Source: Arcobacter sp.
GTDB lineage: Bacteria; Campylobacterota; Campylobacteria; Campylobacterales; Arcobacteraceae
Direction of reading: 5' to 3'
Length of the DNA stretch: 64,000 nucleotides
NCBI GenBank assembly: GCA_020048055.1
Contig: JAIFNA010000006.1
Location: 62,001-126,000, forward strand
Made by a program: the position numbers and the translations under genes. Positions within the stretch are counted from its first letter, which is position 1. The number at the start of each line of letters is the position of its first letter. Below are positions 1-8,595 of this stretch, piece by piece. Under the pieces are notes generated by a model that was given only the letters and a program-made list of their open reading frames with translations, did no database searches and was not told where the DNA came from.

Positions 1-1
1 T

Positions 2-79
2 GGAAATGAATGTGCCTTATTGGCCGATACTGAAGGATTAACGGCACATGCTGAGTCTGTGAGGGTGAGATTAAGATAA
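2..79 (+). CDS. hisD: histidinol dehydrogenase, 3' end only
   Basis: The first bases continue an open frame from outside the window and end at TAA 77-79. The peptide contains ALLADTEGLTAHAESVRVRL, which matches the conserved C-terminus of HisD (a ...EGLTAH... segment followed by a basic helix). HisD catalyses the last two oxidations of histidine synthesis, from L-histidinol to L-histidine, with NAD. Only about 25 residues are visible, so the call rests on this tail alone. hisG is unlinked, at 56.3 kb, so the histidine genes are scattered. Confidence 0.72.
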   Translation, partial: GNECALLADTEGLTAHAESVRVRLR

Positions 80-140
80 TTTTAAAAGTTATCTAAAAGT
101 TGGAGTTGTTACACTTCACAAAAAATAAAAAAGGATTATG

Positions 141-437
141 ATGACAAATTATGAAGCACTATTTGAAGATGAAGATGATATTTTTGGAGGAACGCCAAAA
201 TCAAAATTTTGGGACATTGCAAATCAAGCAAGTGATGATTTAGTTAAAGATCAATTTGATAAAATTTTTGAAAAATTTGCAGTAATGGAGATCATGCTTA
301 GAAATCACTATCAAGATGAAGAGATACAAAAGATGATAAAAAGTTATCCTTTAGCAAATGAAGAGGAAATTGAACATCATAAAAAATCACTTTATATCGA
401 ATTTACTGGAGATATTGTTTGTAGGCTCGATAGTTAA
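141..437 (+). CDS. DUF2018 family small helical protein
   Basis: A small acidic, probably all-helical protein of about 98 residues. It shows the pattern of the DUF2018 family of Campylobacterota (Helicobacter HP0242 type): an N-terminal F-x-G-x-P-x-(S/D)-K-(F/W)-x-D-I segment (GGTPKSKFWDI), then long amphipathic helices. Family members form intertwined dimers; no biochemical role is established. Two consecutive ATG codons (138 and 141) are possible. AAGGA at 131-135 is better spaced for the second, so 141 was chosen. Its stop overlaps the crcB start by one base, suggesting co-translation. Confidence 0.7.
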   Translation: MTNYEALFEDEDDIFGGTPKSKFWDIANQASDDLVKDQFDKIFEKFAVMEIMLRNHYQDEEIQKMIKSYPLANEEEIEHHKKSLYIEFTGDIVCRLDS

Positions 438-823
438 TGAATTTTGTATGGCAAAATATTTTAGCCGTAGGAATTGGTGGATTTAGTGGAGCCGTGCTTA
501 GATTTTACATCAATGTGGTAGTTGGAAAAAACTTCCCATTTGATATACCACTAGCAACATTAAGTGTTAATGTTATTGGCGGTTTTCTTATTGGAATTTT
601 AACTGCTGTTTTTTTCCACTTCACCCCTGTTGAGTGGTTAAGATTATTTTTAATAACTGGCTTCTTAGGTGGACTTACAACATACTCAGCATTTGCAATT
701 GAGACATATTTTTTACTAAATTCATCTCCTTGGTTGGGTATTAGCAATATCGCTCTAAATCTATTTGGTAGTATTTTGGCGGTATTTTTTGGTTACAAAT
801 TGGTGTTGTATCTTTTAAGATAA
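437..823 (+). CDS. crcB: fluoride efflux channel CrcB/Fluc
   Basis: A 128-aa protein with four hydrophobic helices, the normal size for a Fluc dimer subunit. Signature motifs are present: GGFSGAVLRFYI near residue 15, N-x-x-G-(G)-F in helix 2 (VNVIGGFLIG) and GGLTTYSAFAIE around residue 78, which carries the Na+-site and Phe-box residues. It exports fluoride across the inner membrane as a dual-topology dimer. The start ATG overlaps the previous stop (TAATG) and there is no strong Shine-Dalgarno, so translational coupling is likely. I see no fluoride riboswitch upstream, which fits its place inside an operon. Confidence 0.93.
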   Translation: MNFVWQNILAVGIGGFSGAVLRFYINVVVGKNFPFDIPLATLSVNVIGGFLIGILTAVFFHFTPVEWLRLFLITGFLGGLTTYSAFAIETYFLLNSSPWLGISNIALNLFGSILAVFFGYKLVLYLLR

Positions 824-835
824 TTAAGATACAAT
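806..835 (+). promoter_or_regulatory. possible sigma70 promoter for tatA
   Basis: TTGTAT (806-811) and TACAAT (830-835) are separated by 18 bp and lie about 35 bp upstream of the tatA start. The match is modest and inferred from sequence only. Confidence 0.33.
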
Positions 836-869
836 CGAAACTTAAATTTTAAAATATTAGGAGAAAATT

Positions 870-1115
870 ATGATGCCAAGCGGAATGGAATTATTTGTAA
901 TAATCGCTGTTATTGTGTTACTTTTTGGAGGCAAAAAAATACCAGAACTTGCAAAAGGATTAGGACAAGGGATTAAAAACTTTAAAACAGCAGTTAAAGA
1001 TGATGAAACAACTGTTGCTTCTGCAACACCAACAACAAGTGAGAAAATTGAAGCTGATAAACCTCAAGTTGCAACTGAAGTTAAAACAAATACAACTGAA
1101 ACAAAAACTGTATAA
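870..1115 (+). CDS. tatA: twin-arginine translocase subunit TatA/E
   Basis: An 81-aa protein with one N-terminal transmembrane helix (about residues 5-22), then the invariant [20 protein letters not shown] amphipathic-helix motif and a polar Thr/Lys-rich tail. This is the normal TatA/E layout. TatA oligomerises in the inner membrane to let folded twin-arginine substrates cross, working with TatC (not in this window). AGGAG at 859-863 supports the start at 870. It lies 21 bp ahead of argS on the same strand. Confidence 0.93.
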   Translation: MMPSGMELFVIIAVIVLLFGGKKIPELAKGLGQGIKNFKTAVKDDETTVASATPTTSEKIEADKPQVATEVKTNTTETKTV

Positions 1116-1136
1116 AACGGATAAGACAACCATTTT

Positions 1137-2726
1137 ATGCACTTAGAAATTAAAAGACTCATAGAAAAAACAATAGGGCGGGAGATAGTTTTAGAAAAAC
1201 CTAAAGATATAACTTTAGGGCACTTTGCAACTCCTGCTGCATTCTCTTTGGCAAAAGAGGAGAAAAAGAATCCAATGGTAATAGCTGAGGAATTGGCTTT
1301 AAAATTTCAAGAATTTGATATTTTTGAAAGCGTAACTGCTATTAAAGGATTTTTGAACTTCAAATTATCAAATAAATATCTACTTGAAAGTATCGATAAA
1401 TCACTTTTGCTTGATCTTGATTTTGCAAAAGGTGAACAAAAAAATCAAAAAATACTCCTTGAATTTGTTAGCGCAAATCCAACAGGTCCACTTCATATTG
1501 GACATGCACGAGGTGCAGTTTTTGGTGATGCATTACTGAAAGTTGGAAGATATTTGGGTTATGATATAACTGCTGAATACTACATAAATGACGCAGGAAG
1601 TCAAATGGAGATGCTTGCAACATCTCTAAATCTAGCAGCTAGAGAACATATCCTAAAAGAAACAGTTGAATATCCTGAACAATTTTATAGAGGAGATTAT
1701 CTTTTTGATATTGCCTCTAAATGTGTAGAACTTTATGGGAAAGATATATTTGATGATGAAAATAAACGACAAGAATTGGCTCTTTTTGCAAAAGATGAGG
1801 TTATTAAACTTATAATCTCAGATTTAGCAGATTTAGGTGTTGTATTTGATAATTTTGTAAGTGAAAAATCACTCTATAAAGACTGGGATGAAACAAAAAA
1901 AACTTTAGAAAATAATCATTCGCTTTATGACAAAGATGACAAAACATATTTAAAATCAACAGTTTATGGTGACGATAGTGATAGAGTTGTAGTAAGAGAC
2001 AATGGAATTCCTACTTATTTGGCTGGGGATATAATCTACCATAAAAATAAATTTGAGAGAAACTTTGACAAATATATCAATATCTGGGGTGCTGACCACC
2101 ACGGATATATCACAAGAGTTAAAGCTGCTGTTTCATTTTTGGGCTTTGAATCATCAAATTTAGAGATTTTATTGTCACAAATGGTTGCACTTTTAAAAGG
2201 TGGTGAACCATATAAAATGTCTAAAAGAGCAGGTAATGTAATACTTATGAGTGAGATCACTGATGAGATTGGCGCTGATGCTTTAAGGTTTATTTTCCTT
2301 ACAAAAAAAAGTGATACACACCTTGAATTTGACATCGATGTGCTAAAAAATCAAGATAGCTCAAACCCTGTATTTTATATAAACTATGCACATGCAAGGA
2401 TAAATCAACTATTTAAAAAAGCTGATTTATCCCCTTGTGATGTCAAGGATGAATCTATTAGTGAAATAAATCAGGATGCAAAAGATTTAGTTTTTCAAGC
2501 ACTTTTGCTTCCAAGCATCCTTGATGAGGGGTTTGAAAGAAGAGATATGCAAAAAATTACAGACTACCTCCACTTGCTTAGTTCACTCGTGCATAAATTC
2601 TACAATGAACATAGAATTATAGGTGAGAAAAATGAAAAGCAATACCTAAAAGCACTATCATTTGTGGCTCTTAGTATTAGAGTTGGACTCAAAGTTTTAG
2701 GAATAACTGCAAAAGATGTGATGTAG
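1137..2726 (+). CDS. argS: arginyl-tRNA synthetase
   Basis: A 529-aa class I aminoacyl-tRNA synthetase charging tRNA-Arg. The N-terminal Add-1 domain comes first. The HIGH signature appears in NPTGPLHIGHARGAVFGD near residue 115-130, the KMSKS loop appears as YKMSKRAGN near residue 360, and the C-terminal helical anticodon-binding domain ends with the usual short hydrophobic tail (LKVLGITAKDVM). The length is normal for the campylobacterial form. It follows tatA closely and is followed at once by a short hairpin. Confidence 0.96.
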   Translation: MHLEIKRLIEKTIGREIVLEKPKDITLGHFATPAAFSLAKEEKKNPMVIAEELALKFQEFDIFESVTAIKGFLNFKLSNKYLLESIDKSLLLDLDFAKGEQKNQKILLEFVSANPTGPLHIGHARGAVFGDALLKVGRYLGYDITAEYYINDAGSQMEMLATSLNLAAREHILKETVEYPEQFYRGDYLFDIASKCVELYGKDIFDDENKRQELALFAKDEVIKLIISDLADLGVVFDNFVSEKSLYKDWDETKKTLENNHSLYDKDDKTYLKSTVYGDDSDRVVVRDNGIPTYLAGDIIYHKNKFERNFDKYINIWGADHHGYITRVKAAVSFLGFESSNLEILLSQMVALLKGGEPYKMSKRAGNVILMSEITDEIGADALRFIFLTKKSDTHLEFDIDVLKNQDSSNPVFYINYAHARINQLFKKADLSPCDVKDESISEINQDAKDLVFQALLLPSILDEGFERRDMQKITDYLHLLSSLVHKFYNEHRIIGEKNEKQYLKALSFVALSIRVGLKVLGITAKDVM

Positions 2727-2742
2727 GGAAGCTTAGCTTCCC
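2726..2742 (+). terminator. hairpin after argS
   Basis: GGGAAGC / GCTTCCC is a perfect 7-bp stem with a TTA loop, starting on the last base of the argS stop codon. The following sequence is only weakly T-rich, so it may be a transcript-end hairpin shared with the convergent gene and not a strong intrinsic terminator. Confidence 0.45.
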
Positions 2743-2752
2743 ACTCTATTGA

Positions 2753-3583
2753 TTAGCTTAGTCCTTTAAGAGCTTTTTTCATAAGCTCAATATGATAATT
2801 TTCTTGATAGTTTATAAACTCAAAAAAACGACTTAGCTCATCATCTTTAACTAGCATCGAGAGCTTTCTGCACTCCTCTTTTGCAATTTTCTCCTCTTCA
2901 ATCCCATCAAGTAAAAATTGCTTAATATCAAATCTTTTATATAACTCCTTAATAACAACCCGAGGAATTGCAAGTATCCCCATCAATGACAACATATTTC
3001 CAAATGATTTAAGATGAAATTGCGACTCATCTATCAAATCTTGATACACATTGTATTGTGTAATATTGTTTGTGTACTGCTGCATATAAGAGTAGATAAG
3101 GATAAGTTCGTACTCTTTATAAGTTTCCTCAAAAAGAAAAATAGTAAGCGCATCGATCGATTCTTTAGATAGTTCTTTGTTGTTGTAGATTCTTTTTTTA
3201 TTAAATGCAGTAATTCTTGTATTTTCACAATCGGTTAAATACTGATTTAGTTTAATAATAAAATAATACTCATCACTTATCATTCTGGCAAATAATTTAT
3301 CTTCAAGATTATAGTTTTTCATAACAAGCTGTATCTCGTTTATTAGATATGAAAAATACTCAAATGAAGTAGTTTTCTCTATCTCAATAGCATATCTATC
3401 ATAGTTATACTCATCATTTAAATCAACTATTTTATTGCTTAACCATTTTAAATGACGCCATTCAATCAAAGAAAACTCATATAATTCATTTTTTAATCTA
3501 TCATCTTCAATTGCAAAAGAGGTAAAAAGTATCTTTAACCATAGTTCATGCTTTATTTGATATATTTCATTTAGTTTCATCAT
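2753..3583 (-). CDS. predicted ferritin-like di-iron protein
   Basis: A 276-aa all-helical protein with repeated acidic/His metal-ligand patterns: EWRHLKW near residue 40, FEETYKEYE near 150, DESQFHLKSFG near 188 and YQENYHIELM near 264. Spaced E/D...E-x-x-H motifs are typical of ferritin-like di-iron bundles, here apparently two tandem bundles. The substrate is unknown; iron storage, peroxide reduction or hydroxylation are all possible. The start overlaps the upstream NifU-like gene by 17 bp, implying co-expression with an Fe-S scaffold. The fold call is an inference from motif spacing. Confidence 0.55.
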   Translation of the reverse strand: MMKLNEIYQIKHELWLKILFTSFAIEDDRLKNELYEFSLIEWRHLKWLSNKIVDLNDEYNYDRYAIEIEKTTSFEYFSYLINEIQLVMKNYNLEDKLFARMISDEYYFIIKLNQYLTDCENTRITAFNKKRIYNNKELSKESIDALTIFLFEETYKEYELILIYSYMQQYTNNITQYNVYQDLIDESQFHLKSFGNMLSLMGILAIPRVVIKELYKRFDIKQFLLDGIEEEKIAKEECRKLSMLVKDDELSRFFEFINYQENYHIELMKKALKGLS

Positions 3584-4052
3584 CTATCTCCATACGTAAA
3601 CCCTCACAAGAGTCATTTAAATCAAGCGAACACAAATCTTCAACACCACCATCGTCTTTACTTAATTTGTGCAACAATGATGCTTCAAATGCTTTTAAAA
3701 TCATCATAGAACAAGCTTTTTGCTTTGGTGGTGCATCTTGTAATTTTGCTTCCAATCTTTTAGCTGCATCTTTTGCATAAGCCAAACTCATCCCTTTTAT
3801 CATCTCACTAAATAAAGAACCTGCGATAACAGTATCTTGACAAGCATTACAACCGAATTTTATATCTTCAATAATATTTTCATTATCAAGCAATAGATAA
3901 ATAAGTGCAAATTCGCCAGTTTTTCTATCTATCCCCATTCCAACACAAGTTGGATTATCCATCTGTCCATAATTTTTAGGAGACATCATATGCTCTAAAA
4001 TTTCACTGGTAACCTCTTGAACCTGACTCTCATTTAATGTAGTATTTTCCAT
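3567..4052 (-). CDS. NifU/IscU-like Fe-S cluster scaffold
   Basis: A 161-aa protein with the IscU/NifU N-terminal fold signatures: HMMSPKNYGQMDNPTCVG, KFGCNACQDTVIAGSLFSEM and KACSMMILKAFEA. These carry the three scaffold cysteines near residues 37, 72 (with an extra Cys at 75) and 114. Such proteins assemble Fe-S clusters delivered by a cysteine desulfurase. It lacks the C-terminal Nfu domain of full NifU and ends in an acidic Cys-containing tail (DLCSLDLNDSCEGL). It is upstream of, and overlaps, the ferritin-like gene. An AAGGGGT Shine-Dalgarno precedes the start. Confidence 0.8.
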   Translation of the reverse strand: MENTTLNESQVQEVTSEILEHMMSPKNYGQMDNPTCVGMGIDRKTGEFALIYLLLDNENIIEDIKFGCNACQDTVIAGSLFSEMIKGMSLAYAKDAAKRLEAKLQDAPPKQKACSMMILKAFEASLLHKLSKDDGGVEDLCSLDLNDSCEGLRMEIDDETK

Positions 4053-4132
4053 TGATACCCCTTTTTAATACTGAATGATTTTATCTATTCTATCAAAAAA
4101 GATATGATTTGTTTTAAAATTTAATAAATTAA

Positions 4133-4165
4133 AAAAGCCCAAAAGAAAAATCTTTCGGGCTTTTA
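4133..4165 (-). terminator. intrinsic terminator downstream of typA
   Basis: An inverted repeat with AAAGCCC and GGGCTTT arms plus a short loop, flanked by A-tracts and T-tracts on both sides, lies just beyond the typA stop. It could act in either direction, but the only gene ending here is typA on the minus strand. Confidence 0.75.
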
Positions 4166-4182
4166 ATTTAAGAATCTAAATA

Positions 4183-5997
4183 TTAGTTGTTTTTTGAATT
4201 CTTTGCAGCTCTTTTTCTAGCACTTGGATCAAGTTCTCTTTTTCTAATTCTAATAGAAATAGGAGTAACTTCAACAAGTTCATCATCCTCAATCCACTCT
4301 AATGCAAGTTCTAGTGACATATCTCTTGGTGGAACAAGCTTAATTGCTTCATCTGCTCCACTACTTCTAACATTTGATTGTGCTTTACCTTTGATAACAT
4401 TTACATCAAGATCATTTTCTCTAGCATGCTCACCGATAACCATACCATCATATACTTTATCTTGTGGTTTTACAAACATTCCACCTCTATCTTGAAGATT
4501 AAAGATTGAATAAGCAGTAGCAACACCATTTTCCATAGAAACCAATGCACCATTTTTTCTACTAACAACTGTTCCAGAATATGGTCTAAATTCTAAGAAT
4601 GAGTGATTCATAACACCTTCACCTTTAGTGTCTGTTAAGAATTCATTTCTATATCCGATAAGCCCACGAGCTGGTATTTCAAACTCAACTCTAGTTTGGT
4701 CATTACCCATAGGTATCATGTTTACCATTACAGCTTTTCTTTTACCTAATGTTTCAATAACACCGCCAGAATATTCAGTTGGAATATCACAAACAAGATG
4801 CTCAAATGGCTCCATTTTTACGCCATTTTCAATTCTTGTAATAACTTGTGGTCTTGAAATTGAAAACTCATAACCTTCTCTTCTCATATTTTCAGCCAAA
4901 ATAGTAATTTGAAGCTCACCTCTTCCGTTTACCTCATAGCTTCCTTCCTCTTTTTGCTCATAACTCATAGCAATATTTGTATTCATCTCAGCCGCGAGTC
5001 TCTCTTGAAGTTTGTTTGAAGTTACAAATTTACCTTCAGTTCCAGCAAGTGGAGAGTTATTAACAGCAAATGTTACAGATAAAGTTGGCTCTTCAATGTG
5101 CATAGGGTCAAGTGGCATAGGATTTGCTGGATCACACAAACTATCTCCAACATCAATAGTTTCAAAACCAGCAACAGCTACGATATCACCGTGTCCTGCA
5201 GTTTTAATGTCCATTCTCTCTAACCCTTTAAATCCGATAAGTTTGCTTACTCTACCTTTAATTTTTTCGCCATCAGCTTTACATAAAACAACAGTTTCAC
5301 CCATAGAGATAGTTCCGTTGAATATCCTAGCGATTCCAATTTTTCCTATAAAGTTATCATAATCAAGTGTAAATACTTGAAGTTGAAGGCCATTGTCATC
5401 ACTTCCTGTTGGAACTGGAACTTCAGTTAATATTTTTTTGAATAATGGAGTTAAATCTTTGCTCTCGTCCTCAAGATTATCTTTAGCATAACCATCTCTA
5501 GCTGCTGCATATACAACTGGGAAATCTAGTTGCTCTTCAGTAGCGCCCATTTGAGCAAAAAGGTCAAATACTTCATCTACAACTCTATCTGGTTCTGCTG
5601 CTGGTTTGTCGATTTTATTTACAACAACAATTGGACGATGCCCAAGCTCTAGTGCTTTTTTAACAACAAATTTTGTTTGAGGCATAACACCCTCTTGAGC
5701 ATCAACAAGTAATAAAACAGAATCAACCATTTTTAAAACCCTCTCAACTTCTCCGCCAAAATCGGCGTGTCCTGGAGTATCAATAATGTTAATTCTTACA
5801 CCTTCATAGTCAATTGCTGTATTTTTAGAAAGAATTGTAATCCCTCTCTCTTTTTCGATAGCATTGCTATCCATCATTCTTTCACCTGCTTCAGTTCTCT
5901 CATCGAAAGTTCCCGATTGTTTTAAAAGCTCATCTACAAGTGTAGTTTTACCGTGGTCAACGTGTGCAATAACTGCTATATTTCTAATGTCTCTCAT
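4183..5997 (-). CDS. typA: ribosome-associated GTPase TypA/BipA
   Basis: A 604-aa translational GTPase. The N-terminal G domain shows [15 protein letters not shown] (P-loop, near residue 10), RGITILSKN (G2), [14 protein letters not shown] (G3) and VVNKIDKP (G4). Domains II, III and V follow, then the BipA-specific C-terminal domain ending in a basic tail. It binds the ribosome and supports 50S assembly and growth at low temperature or under stress. Length and motifs are normal. It is apparently monocistronic, bounded by a terminator downstream and an intergenic gap upstream. Confidence 0.96.
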   Translation of the reverse strand: MRDIRNIAVIAHVDHGKTTLVDELLKQSGTFDERTEAGERMMDSNAIEKERGITILSKNTAIDYEGVRINIIDTPGHADFGGEVERVLKMVDSVLLLVDAQEGVMPQTKFVVKKALELGHRPIVVVNKIDKPAAEPDRVVDEVFDLFAQMGATEEQLDFPVVYAAARDGYAKDNLEDESKDLTPLFKKILTEVPVPTGSDDNGLQLQVFTLDYDNFIGKIGIARIFNGTISMGETVVLCKADGEKIKGRVSKLIGFKGLERMDIKTAGHGDIVAVAGFETIDVGDSLCDPANPMPLDPMHIEEPTLSVTFAVNNSPLAGTEGKFVTSNKLQERLAAEMNTNIAMSYEQKEEGSYEVNGRGELQITILAENMRREGYEFSISRPQVITRIENGVKMEPFEHLVCDIPTEYSGGVIETLGKRKAVMVNMIPMGNDQTRVEFEIPARGLIGYRNEFLTDTKGEGVMNHSFLEFRPYSGTVVSRKNGALVSMENGVATAYSIFNLQDRGGMFVKPQDKVYDGMVIGEHARENDLDVNVIKGKAQSNVRSSGADEAIKLVPPRDMSLELALEWIEDDELVEVTPISIRIRKRELDPSARKRAAKNSKNN

Positions 5998-6108
5998 GTT
6001 TTTTCTCTTATATTTGGATTTTAGCCTTGACTAATTTTCGCGGATTTTAGCCAAAAAAAGCTTTATTTGTTTTTAAGCTTATTTATTTTTGATTCATAAA
6101 CTAAAAAA

Positions 6109-6134
6109 GGTGGCTGGAGAATATCCAACCACCT
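6109..6134 (-). terminator. intrinsic terminator downstream of the peroxiredoxin gene
   Basis: GGTGGCTGGA and TCCAACCACC arms form a 10-position stem with one mismatch and a short loop. On the minus strand the stem is followed by a T-run. It lies 28 bp past the peroxiredoxin stop. Confidence 0.75.
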
Positions 6135-6161
6135 TTAAAAAAATCTATATTAAAATTAATA

Positions 6162-6758
6162 TTATAACTTTTCGCTATTTTTTGCTAAGTACTCAGCAAC
6201 ACCTTCAGTAGATGCTTTCATACCCTCATCACCTTTTGCCCAACCAGCAGGACAAACTTCACCGTGCTCTTCGTGGAAAATTAATGCATCAACCATTCTA
6301 ATCATCTCATCAATGTTTCTTCCAAGTGGTAAATCATTGATTACAGCATGTCTAACAACACCTTTTCCATCAATTAAAAAACTTCCTCTAAGAGCTACTG
6401 ATTCACCAAATAAAACATCATAATCTCTTGAAATTTGTTTATTTAAATCTGCAACAAGTGGGTATTTAACTCTTCCGATTCCACCGTTATTGATTGGGGT
6501 TTCTCTCCATGCAAAATGTGAAAATTGACTATCAACTGAAACACCAATTACATTAATTCCTCTTGAAGTAAAATCTTCAATTCTATGAGAAAATGCAATA
6601 ATTTCTGATGGGCAAACAAATGTAAAATCTAGTGGGTAGAAAAATAATACCGCACCATTTGTCCCTAAGTTTGACATTAAGTTGAAATTATCAACTATTG
6701 AACCGTCTGCAAGAACAGCTGTTGCTGTGAAATCTGGAGCTTGTTTTGTAACTAACAT
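6162..6758 (-). CDS. typical 2-Cys peroxiredoxin (AhpC/Tsa family)
   Basis: About 198 residues. The peroxidatic motif DFTFVCPSEIIAF is near residue 47, the R(G)SFLID segment near residue 125 and the resolving Cys in GEVCPAGW near residue 168. This is the typical 2-Cys Prx that reduces H2O2 and organic peroxides with thioredoxin or similar donors, and probably forms decamers. The open frame could extend 10 codons upstream, but AAGGA right before MLVTKQAPDF supports the start at 6758. The neighbouring rubrerythrin, ferritin and PerR-like genes suggest a peroxide-stress regulon. Confidence 0.95.
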   Translation of the reverse strand: MLVTKQAPDFTATAVLADGSIVDNFNLMSNLGTNGAVLFFYPLDFTFVCPSEIIAFSHRIEDFTSRGINVIGVSVDSQFSHFAWRETPINNGGIGRVKYPLVADLNKQISRDYDVLFGESVALRGSFLIDGKGVVRHAVINDLPLGRNIDEMIRMVDALIFHEEHGEVCPAGWAKGDEGMKASTEGVAEYLAKNSEKL

Positions 6759-6857
6759 TTTTATTCCTTTTTTATTTAAATTGTGCAAAATTTTACCTTT
6801 TAAAGTTTATATTAAAATTTCCTAAATAATAAATTTTTTCCTTTAAGTTAGGTTTTA

Positions 6858-7517
6858 TTAACCAGCTGTTATATCTTGATTTCTTTTTTTAAAGAACTCT
6901 TTGTCGACTTTACAAAGTGGGCAAGCAGTTGGTGGTTTTTTGCCTCTATGAACATGTCCACATACTTCACAAATCCACTCCTCATCATTTTCTGAAGCAA
7001 AAAAACCTTCCGCTTCAAGCGCATCTAAAAGCTCTCTGTATTCTTTTTCATGCTCCACTTCAACTTTTCCGATTGCTTTAAACATCCTTGCAATCTCTTT
7101 TAAATCTTCCTCTTTAGCTATCTCTTCAAACTCAGGATACATTATCTCGTGTTCGTATTTTTCACCTTCAGCTGCATAAACTAAATTTTTTGCCGTACTG
7201 TCAAATTCAAAATCATGCACAAGTTTATTGTAAGCCTTATACTCAGCCATTGCATGATATTTTTCATTATCTGCTGCTTCTTGTAAAAATCGTGCAATTT
7301 TATGATAACCCTCTTCAAAAGCAATATCTGCAAAAAATTCATATTTATTTCTCGCTTGAGATTCACCTGCAAATGCTTTCATTAAATTAACTGCAGTTAA
7401 ATTTGTAGTTACACACTCCATATGTTCTCCACAACAAACTAATTTTCCACCACCTACATTTTGTACTTCAACAACATTACCACATTTATTACACTTATAC
7501 GACTCATATTTTTTCAT
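6858..7517 (-). CDS. desulforubrerythrin
   Basis: A 219-aa three-domain protein. An N-terminal desulforedoxin-like centre (C-x-x-C near 9-12, then CC near 28-29) is followed by a rubrerythrin four-helix di-iron domain (GESQARNKYEFF, EAADNEKYHA and KVEVEHEKEY ligand motifs). A C-terminal rubredoxin-like C-x-x-C...C-x-x-C knuckle (CEVCGHVHRG...CPLCK) ends it. This architecture matches the Campylobacter jejuni desulforubrerythrin (Rrc/DRbr), an NADH-linked peroxidase. It lies 11 bp downstream of a ferritin-type gene on the same strand. AAAGGGA precedes the start. Confidence 0.93.
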   Translation of the reverse strand: MKKYESYKCNKCGNVVEVQNVGGGKLVCCGEHMECVTTNLTAVNLMKAFAGESQARNKYEFFADIAFEEGYHKIARFLQEAADNEKYHAMAEYKAYNKLVHDFEFDSTAKNLVYAAEGEKYEHEIMYPEFEEIAKEEDLKEIARMFKAIGKVEVEHEKEYRELLDALEAEGFFASENDEEWICEVCGHVHRGKKPPTACPLCKVDKEFFKKRNQDITAG

Positions 7518-7528
7518 TTTTTCCCTTT

Positions 7529-8044
7529 TTATCTTATGTTTTTTTTAATTTCTTCTATAAATTCTGTAATATCATCACACAACGACTGTAAATCCTCTTC
7601 ATGCTCAACTTCATCTGCTAGTATAGAACTAACTAAATCATAAGTAACTATATCTTTATTTCTAGTAATCTCAACAATTCCACTATAAGTTTTTATTGCG
7701 CACTGCTCACCTTTAATTGCATCATTTAAAATAGCTACCACATCAAAATCTTTTGGTGCATCATAACCGCAATTTGTGTATTTCATCCAATCATTTGGAT
7801 GCAATATTGGCGTTCCGCCCAATTGTATTATTCTATCAGCAATCATTGTAGCGTGTCTTAGCTCATCAGCTGCGTGTTGATTAAGCTCGGTTATCGCTGC
7901 ATCTTTCATAAGACCCTTTATAACTTTACTCTCTATAAAATATTGATAGTACGCTAGCCATTCATCAGCATAAGCCCTATTTAATAAAGTTATAACTTCC
8001 TCAACTTCAATACCTTTTATAATTGAATTTCCAACCCTTGCCAT
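7529..8044 (-). CDS. ferritin/bacterioferritin-like protein
   Basis: A 171-aa four-helix ferritin-like protein. Motifs are DEWLAYYQYF near residue 27, NQHAADELRHATMIADRI near 55-72, KGEQCAIKTYSGI near 111 and DEVEHEEDL near 148, giving the usual E...E-x-x-H pairs of a di-iron centre. It probably stores iron or protects DNA from it. Whether it is Dps-like, bacterioferritin-like or a simple ferritin is not settled; the spacing is nearest to bacterioferritin/ferritin-like families. It probably forms an operon with the desulforubrerythrin gene and is divergent from the Fur-family regulator. Confidence 0.82.
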   Translation of the reverse strand: MARVGNSIIKGIEVEEVITLLNRAYADEWLAYYQYFIESKVIKGLMKDAAITELNQHAADELRHATMIADRIIQLGGTPILHPNDWMKYTNCGYDAPKDFDVVAILNDAIKGEQCAIKTYSGIVEITRNKDIVTYDLVSSILADEVEHEEDLQSLCDDITEFIEEIKKNIR

Positions 8045-8178
8045 ATTAAACTCATTAAATATCTAAAGGATAATTTTTATCCATTAATGATTATAAGACT
8101 ATTAATCTTATTCAAATATAAATTCATTTTCTTAAGTAGGAATTATTATTCTTTGAAAAGAGGAGAAAAAATAATTTT

Positions 8179-8595
8179 ATGTATAATTCCAAAATGAATA
8201 CATACATGGAAACACTAAGACAATACAATTTAAAAGCCACACCTCAAAGGTTAGCCATTATAGACATTGTTAATAAGCATGGTCATATAAATATTGATAC
8301 ACTATATGAAGAGATAAAAAAACAATTCAATTCAATATCTCTAGCTACGATATATAAAAATATTAATACTATGACTGAAAACCAGCTTTTACTTGAGGTT
8401 AAATTGCCAAATTCAAAATCTGTATATGAAGTAACAAAAAGTAGGCATGCTCACTTAAGGTGTGAGCTTTGTGGTGATGTTCAAGACTTAACGATAGATT
8501 CAAATAGTTTATTTGTTGACATTTCAAACAAATACGATTTTAAAATAAACAACACAGATGTAATACTTTCTGGAATTTGTAAAGATTGTCAATAA
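8179..8595 (+). CDS. Fur-family regulator, probably PerR
   Basis: A 138-aa Fur-superfamily repressor. The N-terminal winged helix contains KATPQRLAIIDIV and SLATIYKNINTM. The C-terminal dimerisation and metal domain has RHAHLRCELCGDV and ends in GICKDC, giving the two C-x-x-C structural zinc pairs. The divergent placement next to ferritin, desulforubrerythrin and peroxiredoxin genes favours PerR over Fur or Zur, but key PerR sensing residues cannot be judged by eye. The AGGAG at 8161-8165 is 13 nt from the ATG, an unusually long gap, so a later start is possible (Met6, at 8194). Confidence 0.82.
   Translation: MYNSKMNTYMETLRQYNLKATPQRLAIIDIVNKHGHINIDTLYEEIKKQFNSISLATIYKNINTMTENQLLLEVKLPNSKSVYEVTKSRHAHLRCELCGDVQDLTIDSNSLFVDISNKYDFKINNTDVILSGICKDCQ

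Noticed and set aside
4187-5362. Several plus-strand open frames inside typA
   Set aside because: They are shadows of the minus-strand typA gene with Ser/Leu-rich low-quality peptides and no ribosome sites.
8045-8178. PerR box between the ferritin gene and the Fur-family gene
   Set aside because: AT-rich palindrome-like stretches (TGATTATAAGACTATTAATC) occur, but none is clearly better than background in such AT-rich DNA.
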